Below, piece by piece: positions 1 to 5,316 of a DNA stretch of 6,944 nucleotides (its first letter is position 1; the number at the start of each line of letters is the position of its first letter). The DNA comes from Dehalococcoidia bacterium (GTDB lineage: Bacteria > Chloroflexota > Dehalococcoidia > Dehalococcoidales > RBG-16-60-22). Position numbers and translations under genes: made by a program. A model generated the notes under the pieces. The model saw nothing but the letters and a program-made list of their open reading frames with translations. It searched no databases and had not been told where the DNA came from. The stretch covers positions 1-6,944 of the forward strand of contig JAUWBK010000064.1 of assembly GCA_030605045.1 (NCBI GenBank). The letters run 5' to 3'.

Positions 1-1
1 T

Positions 2-1252
2 AGCGGTCAACTTACTGGGGTGGTGGCGACCAATGCTTTGGAGTTAGGTATCAATATTGGTGACCTGGATGCCACGGTGCTGGCTGGCTACCCGGGAAGT
101 ATTGCTAGTACCTGGCAGCAGGCGGGAAGGAGCGGCCGAAGTCAGGATGAATCACTGAGCTTTTTGGTGGCGTTGGATAATCCTCTGGACCAGTATTTTA
201 TGCGTCATCCTGATTCCTTCTTTCAGAAAAGTTTTGAGAATGCATTGGTTAACCCGAGTAATCCTTATATTTTAAGAGCTCACCTGTTGTGTGCTGCTTG
301 GGAATGTCCGCTAGATAGTGAGGATGAAAAAATCTTTGGCGCTGCCTTGACTCAGGAAAGGAAGGTGCTGGAGGAGCAGGGCATACTCAAGGAACGCAAT
401 CAGAAGTGGTACCTTTCCCCGGCTATTGCCTACCCGGCTCAGGCGATTAATATCCGTTCTACCACGGGTCAGAATTTCTCCGTTATCGATACCTCAACCG
501 ATTCACTATTGGAAACAGTCGAAGCCAGTGTCGCTCTCTTCCAGATACATCCGGGAGCGATCTATCTGCATCAGGGAGAGTCCTATCTGGTCACTGAGCT
601 TGACCTGGCTAACCGTACTGCCTATGCGGTGCCGACGACAGTCAATTACTATACCCAGACGAAAGAAATCGAAGATTTACACATCGTGAAGCTAAGCCAC
701 GAGAAGAACCTGGGGCAGGTAAAGGTCTACTTGGGCGAAGTGGAGGTTACCACGATTGTAGTTGGCTTCAAGAAGAAGGCGCAATTCACCGAAAAGGTAA
801 TTGGGGAAGAGCCACTTGATTTACCACCCCAGTGTTTCCCAACGGTGGCACTCTGGTTTGACCTGCCGCCGGAGGTCGTCGCTCGACTGGAAGAAGCTCA
901 ACTTGATTTTGCCGGTGGACTACATGCTGTGGAACACGCCACGATTGGTATTCTGCCCTTGTTTGCCCTGTGCGACCGCAATGATATTGGTGGCGTCTCT
1001 ACTCCGCTCCACCCCGATACCGGCCGAGCCCAGATATTTATTTATGATGCCTATCCCGGCGGCATCGGCATTGCTGAGAAGGGCTTTGACATGATAGCGG
1101 AATTATGGCAAGCTACACTGAGGGCAATTAGTGAGTGCCCATGTCAGGAAGGCTGCCCGAGCTGTATTCAGTCGCCCAAGTGTGGCAATAATAATCAGCC
1201 TCTGGATAAGAAAGCAGCCCAGATGCTACTGGAAGGATTGCTCGCTCAGTAA
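2..1252 (+). CDS. DEAD/DEAH-box helicase with DUF1998 (MrfA/YprA-like), C-terminal part, 5' end outside window
   Basis: This is the C-terminal part of a superfamily 2 DNA helicase; the frame is open from base 2, so the GTG at 20 is internal and the ATPase motifs I-III lie upstream of the window. Numbering from the GTG, helicase motif V is VATNALELGINIG (2-14) and motif VI is QQAGRSGR (33-40), with the arginine fingers. The tail carries the DUF1998/MZB region: GGLHAVEHA (299-307), YDAYPGGIGIAEKGF (342-356), then a cysteine cluster C373-x-C375-x3-C379-x2-C382-x5-C388, a zinc-site arrangement typical of the family. B. subtilis MrfA is a 3'-5' helicase in mitomycin-C damage repair and works with the exonuclease MrfB. 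No mrfB-like gene lies downstream here, so a repair role is inferred from the family alone. The next gene, ftsY, is about 250 bases away behind repeats, so joint transcription is doubtful. I am confident of the family and less so of the biological role. Confidence 0.9.
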   Translation, partial: SGQLTGVVATNALELGINIGDLDATVLAGYPGSIASTWQQAGRSGRSQDESLSFLVALDNPLDQYFMRHPDSFFQKSFENALVNPSNPYILRAHLLCAAWECPLDSEDEKIFGAALTQERKVLEEQGILKERNQKWYLSPAIAYPAQAINIRSTTGQNFSVIDTSTDSLLETVEASVALFQIHPGAIYLHQGESYLVTELDLANRTAYAVPTTVNYYTQTKEIEDLHIVKLSHEKNLGQVKVYLGEVEVTTIVVGFKKKAQFTEKVIGEEPLDLPPQCFPTVALWFDLPPEVVARLEEAQLDFAGGLHAVEHATIGILPLFALCDRNDIGGVSTPLHPDTGRAQIFIYDAYPGGIGIAEKGFDMIAELWQATLRAISECPCQEGCPSCIQSPKCGNNNQPLDKKAAQMLLEGLLAQ

Positions 1253-1272
1253 GAGAGACTAAGCCTGCAAAT

Positions 1273-1278
1273 TATAAT
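1273..1278 (+). promoter_or_regulatory. Possible -10 element (TATAAT) downstream of the helicase gene
   Basis: A perfect TATAAT hexamer lies 20 bases after the helicase stop, in the AT-rich start of the intergenic gap and on the same strand as ftsY. No good -35 hexamer (TTGACA-like) is seen 16-18 bases upstream; the nearest TTG-containing hexamer (1238-1243) is too far away. If real, it would start a transcript that runs through both palindromic repeats before ftsY. A chance match in AT-rich DNA is quite possible. Confidence 0.25.
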
Positions 1279-1281
1279 TAA

Positions 1282-1365
1282 GGGGAGTCTTAGCGGGGCA
1301 AAGCCCGTTCTAAAATATAAAATGGGGTGTCTAAGAGGGGCGAAGCCCCTCTAACAATAAATTCC
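1282..1365. repeat. Two diverged tandem copies of a ~42-bp G-rich palindromic repeat
   Basis: Two units lie head to tail, beginning GGGGAGTCTTAGCGGGGC at 1282 and GGGGTGTCTAAGAGGGGC at 1324, a 42-bp period. By eye 21 of the first 25 positions agree; the AT-rich tails agree only if short gaps are allowed. The second unit holds a perfect 8-bp stem (1334-1341 with 1345-1352) closed by a GAA loop; its centre, GCGAAGC, is a sequence known to form an unusually stable DNA mini-hairpin. In the first unit the stem is reduced to GGGC/GCCC around AAA plus weaker outer pairs, so it looks like a decayed copy. No T-run follows either stem on either strand, so these are not typical intrinsic terminators. 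They resemble REP-type intergenic palindromes, and I think a genome-wide family is likely. Confidence 0.7.
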
Positions 1366-1397
1366 CTCTTTCCTTACCCAATAATAAGGGAAGAGGG
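1364..1397. repeat. Long inverted repeat (12-bp stem, 10-base loop) upstream of ftsY
   Basis: CCCTCTTTCCTT at 1364-1375 pairs with AAGGGAAGAGGG at 1386-1397. Eleven pairs are Watson-Crick and one is a T-G wobble (1371 with 1390); the loop is ACCCAATAAT. The stem follows the two 42-bp palindromic units directly and is probably part of the same compound repeat. It is followed by GTCAGGGGGATAGG rather than a T-run, so rho-independent termination is not supported on the + strand. It could still slow polymerase or protect a 3' end of the helicase transcript. Confidence 0.6.
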
Positions 1398-1430
1398 TCA
1401 GGGGGATAGGTTACCAAATAAAAATATGGG

Positions 1431-1453
1431 GGTGAGGTAGATAACTAACCTCA
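1431..1453 (+). promoter_or_regulatory. Shine-Dalgarno candidate inside a small hairpin at the presumed 5' end of ftsY
   Basis: GGTGAGG (1431-1437) is the only good ribosome-binding candidate before ftsY, and it lies 3 bases before the first codon (ATA, 1441) after the in-frame stop at 1438-1440. TGAGGT (1433-1438) is perfectly complementary to ACCTCA (1448-1453), with a 9-base loop that can add an AG/CT pairing. In RNA this would hide the site by pairing it with the first ftsY-like codons. Pairing is read directly; a regulatory effect is inference. Confidence 0.35.
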
Positions 1454-1500
1454 TTAAACAAGCCCTGAGGTGCAGTCGGGATACCTGGTTTGATAAAGCA

Positions 1501-2343
1501 ATGCACCTCTTTGACCGCCCAACGGTTGGTGATGAGGTCTGGAATGAGCTGGAAGAGCTGCTGATTGCGGCTGATGTGGGGGTGAATACCACGGAAAAGC
1601 TTGTTGGGAAGGTGAAGCAACGGGTGGCTGAGGAGAAAATTAGCGATGGCTCGTTAGTGCGTGCAGCACTACAGGCAGAGATGGTCAATATCCTGAGAAT
1701 TGACTATCAAGAAGAACTGGTTACTCCATCCTTGCCCAGGGTTACGCTGGTAGTGGGGGTCAACGGTGGTGGCAAGACAACATCGATTGCCAAGCTTGCC
1801 CATAGCTTAAAGAATAAGGGTAAGAGTGTTATTCTGGTGGCGGCGGATACTTTTCGGGCCGCGGCGATTGACCAGCTCAAGCAGCTGGGGGAGAGGGTAG
1901 GAGCAGAGATTATTGCTCATCAGTCTGGGGCTGACCCGGGGGCAGTGGTCTTCGATGCCCTGCAAGCGGCCCGCAGTCGGCAGGTTGAAGAGGTAATTAT
2001 TGATACCGCCGGTAGACTCCATACCAAGTTTAACTTGATGGAGGAGCTTAAGAAGATTAAGCGGGTGGCGGCTAAGTCTGATGTTACCGCGCCCCATGAG
2101 GTAATCTTGGTGCTTGATGCTACCACCGGCCAGAATGGTCTAACTCAGGCCAGATATTTTACTGAGGCGGTAGGCGTGACTGGTATCTTTCTGGCTAAGC
2201 TGGATGGTACCGCTAGGGGCGGCATCGTATTGGCGATTTGTGATGAATTGGAAATTCCAATCCAGTTTGTCGGCACTGGTGAGAGGTTGGAGGATATGGC
2301 GCCCTTTAATGCCGAGGCTTTCGTTGAGGCACTCTGCTCCTGA
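1501..2343 (+). CDS. ftsY: FtsY, signal recognition particle receptor GTPase (true start probably upstream, near 1441)
   Basis: SRP receptor: its NG-domain GTPase pairs with Ffh and docks ribosome-nascent-chain complexes at the membrane for the Sec translocon. Numbering from the ATG at 1501 (280 residues): N domain with ELEELLIAADVGV (16-28); P-loop GVNGGGKT (86-93); DTFRAAA (116-122); DTAGR (168-172); LDATTGQNG (205-213); AKLDGTARGG (232-241), where many relatives have T before K; and the closing GTGERLEDMAPF (258-269). The acidic A domain of E. coli is absent, as in many bacteria. The start is odd. No ribosome-binding site precedes 1501, and the upstream frame reads LIKQALRCSRDTWFDKA, which matches the first N-domain helix of FtsY. 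That frame closes at a TAG (1438), with only ATA (1441), ATT (1453) or CTG (1465) as possible starts. The stop lies 14 bases before lgt, so the two are probably co-transcribed. Identity is secure; the start is not. Confidence 0.93.
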   Translation: MHLFDRPTVGDEVWNELEELLIAADVGVNTTEKLVGKVKQRVAEEKISDGSLVRAALQAEMVNILRIDYQEELVTPSLPRVTLVVGVNGGGKTTSIAKLAHSLKNKGKSVILVAADTFRAAAIDQLKQLGERVGAEIIAHQSGADPGAVVFDALQAARSRQVEEVIIDTAGRLHTKFNLMEELKKIKRVAAKSDVTAPHEVILVLDATTGQNGLTQARYFTEAVGVTGIFLAKLDGTARGGIVLAICDELEIPIQFVGTGERLEDMAPFNAEAFVEALCS

Positions 2344-2357
2344 TTTTTGGAGGAACG

Positions 2358-3134
2358 ATGATTACCATAAATATAGACCCGGTAGCCTTCACCATCGGCT
2401 CAATTGAAATCAGATGGTATGGCATTATGGTTGCCCTGGCTATTTTGACCGTCGTGCTGTGGACAGCCTGGCAGGTCAAAAAGGGTGCCAATATTTCTTA
2501 TGATACTTTGTTTACCGCCTCACTGGTGGGCATTCCCTCTGGCATGATATTAGCCAGACTACTTCATGTTATTGATGGCTGGGAGTACTACAGCCAGAAC
2601 CCGGGAGAGATAATTGGCGGTGGTGGTCTCACCGCCTACGGTGCTGTCTTGGGTGCCGCCTTGGGTATCTGGATTTATAGTAGATTTAGCAAGTTTCAGT
2701 TCGGCTATTTTGCGGATGTGGTAGCGCCGGGTATCATTTTGGCTCAGGCGGTAGGCAGAGTCGGCTGTACGTTAAATGGCTGCTGCTACGGGGTAGAAAC
2801 CTCCTTACCGTGGGGCATTGTCTATACCCACCCTAATAGTCTTTGTCCTCTAGGGGTGGTAGTGCATCCCGCCACGGTTTATGAAATTATATGGAATTTG
2901 CTCGTTTTTGGGGTGTTGCTCAGATTAAGGGGGCGGCTCAAGCCTGACGGTTCGCTGTTTCTGGTCTATCTCAGTCTATACTCAGTGTACCGTCTCGGTA
3001 CTGATTTCCTGCGCGAGGGTACACCCTTTCTCTTTGGCTTACATCAGGCTCAAGTAATCGCCATAATCGTCTTAGCTATTGCCATTCCCTTACTGGTATT
3101 GAGAACACGGTGGGTGAAGGTGGGGACTAGTTAG
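2358..3134 (+). CDS. lgt: Lgt, phosphatidylglycerol-prolipoprotein diacylglyceryl transferase
   Basis: This integral membrane enzyme moves a diacylglyceryl group from phosphatidylglycerol to the lipobox cysteine of exported prolipoproteins, the first step in lipoprotein maturation. At 258 residues it has the usual length, with several hydrophobic segments (about 22-40, 52-70, 90-108, 120-136, 176-190, 200-212, 232-247). Family marks are IRWYGIMVALAI (18-29), GGGLTAYGAVLGAALG (88-103), the signature GRVGCTLNGCCYG (133-145), HPATVYE (170-176), YRLGTDFLREG (211-221) and GLHQAQVIA (227-235). Compared with E. coli (GRIGNFINGELWG) the signature has the cysteine-rich NGCCYG form, which I recall from many non-proteobacterial Lgt proteins, so it is a lineage variant rather than a defect; R134 is kept. 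A strong GGAGGA (2349-2354) precedes the ATG, 14 bases after the ftsY stop, so the two genes probably form an operon. The gene faces a convergent - strand block. Confidence 0.95.
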   Translation: MITINIDPVAFTIGSIEIRWYGIMVALAILTVVLWTAWQVKKGANISYDTLFTASLVGIPSGMILARLLHVIDGWEYYSQNPGEIIGGGGLTAYGAVLGAALGIWIYSRFSKFQFGYFADVVAPGIILAQAVGRVGCTLNGCCYGVETSLPWGIVYTHPNSLCPLGVVVHPATVYEIIWNLLVFGVLLRLRGRLKPDGSLFLVYLSLYSVYRLGTDFLREGTPFLFGLHQAQVIAIIVLAIAIPLLVLRTRWVKVGTS

Positions 3135-3373
3135 TAAAATTCACTGTGTTTATGGATGTATGTTCCCTCTCTCCTGTTCCAACAGAGAATACTAGGGTGG
3201 TTTTTGAAGTCGGGTAAATTTTCCAAAGAATCCCACTGTATTTCATAGGAGTCGTCTATTCTGTATGGTGGGAAGTTGTAGGTGACCGTAACCAGTAGTA
3301 AAAATTTTAGTGTTTTCTTTGGAATCTTTTTTGTTACCTTTCCCTCTGTAATTTCTTGGAATAAATCTGGGTA
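3131..3373 (-). pseudogene. Unrecognised 80-codon reading-frame remnant in AT-rich DNA, no start codon
   Basis: On the - strand the frame is open from just after a TAG (3374-3376) to a TAA at 3131-3133, which overlaps the lgt stop on the other strand. The 80 residues contain no ATG or GTG and only one TTG, late in the frame. The last 50 look protein-like: YNFPPYRIDDSYEIQWDSLE (32-51), then LPDF, CWNRREGTYIHKHSEFY at the very end, with varied residues and several aromatic ones. I do not recognise the family. The DNA is about 35% G+C (89 of 252 in 3135-3386) whereas sampled lines of lgt and recJ are well above 50%. I read it as the tail of a gene whose front was lost when the neighbouring plsY was cut, possibly of foreign origin. 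It could also be a chance open frame; AT-rich DNA makes that somewhat less likely, but 80 codons is short. Confidence 0.3.
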
Positions 3374-3386
3374 CTATTTTAATATT

Positions 3387-3617
3387 TTACCTGGTTCTAT
3401 AGGCTCCCTTCCCGATGTCCGCTGCCAGAACCAGGAGTCCCTCGGCAAAGCCTACTTGGTAAAACACATTCATGGCGCCCATGCTTCGGGTGCCCACTTC
3501 ACGAATGTCTATTCCTTTCCGGAGACGACCAGCGATATAACCCGAAGGAAAGGAGCCGATTAAATAGGCGCCGATTATGGTGATGGCAATAAGAAATATT
3601 TGACTAATCATGCACAA
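3387..3617 (-). pseudogene. plsY: Truncated PlsY-family acyl-phosphate:glycerol-3-phosphate acyltransferase (N-terminal third only)
   Basis: PlsY is a membrane enzyme that acylates glycerol-3-phosphate from acyl-phosphate to begin phospholipid synthesis. The fragment shows the N-terminal features: a first membrane segment (about 5-22), GSFPSGYIAGRL (21-32), GIDIREVGTRSMGAMNVF (35-52), a variant of the usual GSGNxGATN loop, and LLVLAADIGKGA (61-72), the second membrane segment. Homology ends at KGA, followed by YRTR and a TAA. A complete PlsY is about 190-240 residues, so roughly two thirds, including the later conserved motifs, is missing, and I find no rest of it in the following DNA. The loss of S, G and N in the phosphate-binding loop adds to the case for decay, although divergent paralogues exist. 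The better start is ATG at 3611: an AAGG overlapping the recJ stop lies 9 bases before it, against 3 bases for the TTG at 3617. It is the last gene of the fabF-recJ unit. It is unlikely to be active. Confidence 0.75.
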
Positions 3618-3622
3618 TAACC

Positions 3623-5314
3623 TTAAACAGTCTGGTTTGTTGGCGCAAAGTCCAATATATTAAGCCTGAGCCTCTCCTCTCCACCCCACCGGTCTATTTC
3701 TAAATTATAGACAATGTCAAGCGGTGAGGCCACTTCAGCCAGATAGTTACCTAGCCTGAAGCCCACCCCATCCCATCTTGTGTCACCCTGCTTTAGTTTC
3801 AGCCTCAGGTGCTCGCCACTATTACCCATAGTTCGGCAAGCAATAACCTCTACCCGACGGCTGAGGAAGGTGGGCAGCGGATTGCCTCGGCCAAAGGGAG
3901 CTAACTGTTGCGTTATCTGAAAGGTATCGCCGCCAAGGTTAGGCAGGGTAACCTCGGCATCAATATCTAGGCGGGGACGGAGGTCAACTCCAGCGAGCTG
4001 GGTGGTGGCTAATTGGAGCAGTGATTCTTGCAGACGGGCTAAATTTTTAGTTGACAGGGTAAAACCGGCCGCCTGCGAGTGCCCGCCAAACTGGGATAGC
4101 AGGTGACGGCATTGGTTCAGGGCAGCGATAATATTGAACTCAGGAATACTGCGACAACTGCCACTACATACTTTCTCACCGCTTTTGATAACAATGGCCG
4201 GCCGGTAGAATTCCTCAGACAGTCTGCTGGCGACCAGTCCGGCAATGCCGATAAAATAATCATTATCACTGGCGACCAGCAGTGGTGAGATTCCCTGTGC
4301 CAGTACTTGCTCTCTAGCCTTGGCTAAAGTGGTGAGAGTTAGTTTTTGGCGTTCCGTATTTTTTTCTTCTAGCCACCTCGCCAAACGGTGTGCCTCCTGC
4401 GGTGAGTCTGTCATCAGTAATTTATAGCTGGTCATGGCATGTTCCAGCCTACCCGCTGCATTTAATCGCGGAGCAATGACCCAGGAAATGCTTTTGGCAT
4501 CAAGGCTGCCGATATTTAGTCCCGCTTGGGTTATTATTTCCTTAATGCCGAGGCGGGGAGTGGCATTAATTAATTTCAGCCCCTCCTTAACCAGATATCG
4601 GTTTTCGCCCAGCAGTGGCGATATATCGGCGATGGTACCCAGGGCTACTAGGTCCATTAGCTTACTCAGGTACTCTTCTTGACCAACGCTCTGGAATAGG
4701 GCCTGCAGCAGCTTGAAAGCCACGCCAGCACCGGTTAACTCGGAGAAAGGATAGGTCGAGCTGGGCAACTTGGGATTTACAATGGCAATCGCTGGTGGGA
4801 TTTCGGACAGGGGGGTATGGTGGTCGGTAATAATGACATCGAGTCCCATTCTTCGTGCCTTCTTAACCTCGGGCAGGCTGGTAATGCCGCAATCAACCGT
4901 AATCACCAGGCTAACGCCTTGCCGGTAAAGGCTTTCTAGGGCGGCCTTTTTCAAGCCATAGCCTTCAGTCAGGCGATGTGGGATATAGGGGATAGCCTTG
5001 CCGCCAAGAGCCGAAAGTCCTTGGACGAGCAGCGCAGTGGCCGTGATACCATCGGTATCATAGTCTCCATAAATGGCAATGTTTTCATTTGAGAGCAAAG
5101 CTTGGTAAATTCTGGCTACCGCCTGATGCACATCGGGCAGTAGGAGGGGACTGCCAGAAAGACTCTCATCGCCAGCCAGGAAAGATTGTAATTGTGATGG
5201 TTCTCTAAGACCACGATTATAGAGAAGCTGGATGATTAATGGAGGAAAACTTGAGTGGATAAGTAAATGTTTGTCTGGAACCGGTGGCAGCAGATTCCAA
5301 CGACAATGGCTCAA
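3623..5314 (-). CDS. recJ: RecJ, single-stranded-DNA-specific 5'-3' exonuclease
   Basis: RecJ degrades single-stranded DNA 5' to 3' in the cytoplasm, acting in recombinational repair, mismatch repair and restart of stalled forks. The 563-residue product has the standard length and layout. The DHH catalytic core has DYDTDG (84-89), DCG (141-143), TDHH (163-166), NPK (180-182) and VALGTIADISPL (223-234), which together supply the metal-binding aspartates and histidines. Then come PRLNAAGRLEHA (282-293), GSCRS (385-389) and the DHHA1 motif GGHSQAAGF (410-418). The C-terminal OB-fold region has LAPFGRGNPLPTF (471-483) and ends DRWGGEERLRLNILDF (541-556). The start is TTG at 5314: GAGG (5325-5322) at the end of fabF lies 7 bases before it, and the fabF stop is only two bases upstream, so translation is probably coupled. 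All catalytic motifs look intact. A non-RecJ DHH phosphodiesterase is unlikely given the length and OB domain. Confidence 0.95.
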   Translation of the reverse strand: MSHCRWNLLPPVPDKHLLIHSSFPPLIIQLLYNRGLREPSQLQSFLAGDESLSGSPLLLPDVHQAVARIYQALLSNENIAIYGDYDTDGITATALLVQGLSALGGKAIPYIPHRLTEGYGLKKAALESLYRQGVSLVITVDCGITSLPEVKKARRMGLDVIITDHHTPLSEIPPAIAIVNPKLPSSTYPFSELTGAGVAFKLLQALFQSVGQEEYLSKLMDLVALGTIADISPLLGENRYLVKEGLKLINATPRLGIKEIITQAGLNIGSLDAKSISWVIAPRLNAAGRLEHAMTSYKLLMTDSPQEAHRLARWLEEKNTERQKLTLTTLAKAREQVLAQGISPLLVASDNDYFIGIAGLVASRLSEEFYRPAIVIKSGEKVCSGSCRSIPEFNIIAALNQCRHLLSQFGGHSQAAGFTLSTKNLARLQESLLQLATTQLAGVDLRPRLDIDAEVTLPNLGGDTFQITQQLAPFGRGNPLPTFLSRRVEVIACRTMGNSGEHLRLKLKQGDTRWDGVGFRLGNYLAEVASPLDIVYNLEIDRWGGEERLRLNILDFAPTNQTV

Positions 5315-5316
5315 GC

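Noticed and set aside
20..1252. The helicase fragment as a complete gene starting at GTG 20
   Set aside because: The GTG lies within helicase motif V, and the frame is open to base 2; the ATPase motifs must lie upstream.
1334..1397. Rho-independent terminator for the helicase gene
   Set aside because: The stems are strong, but neither is followed by a T-run on either strand; I list them as repeats instead.
1398..1688. Reverse open frame of 96 codons over the ftsY start
   Set aside because: It is serine-rich, low in complexity and antisense to confirmed FtsY N-domain sequence, so it is a shadow frame.
3168..3204. Imperfect hairpin TCTCCTGTT / AACAGAGA followed later by TTTTT as an lgt terminator
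   Set aside because: The loop would be only about two bases, one arm has a bulge, and the T-run is well separated, so the structure is implausible.
3282..3563. Forward 93-codon open frame beginning with GTG and rich in hydrophobic residues
   Set aside because: It runs antisense through the plsY fragment, where the - strand has clear family motifs, and has no convincing ribosome-binding site; its hydrophobic start comes from T-rich DNA.
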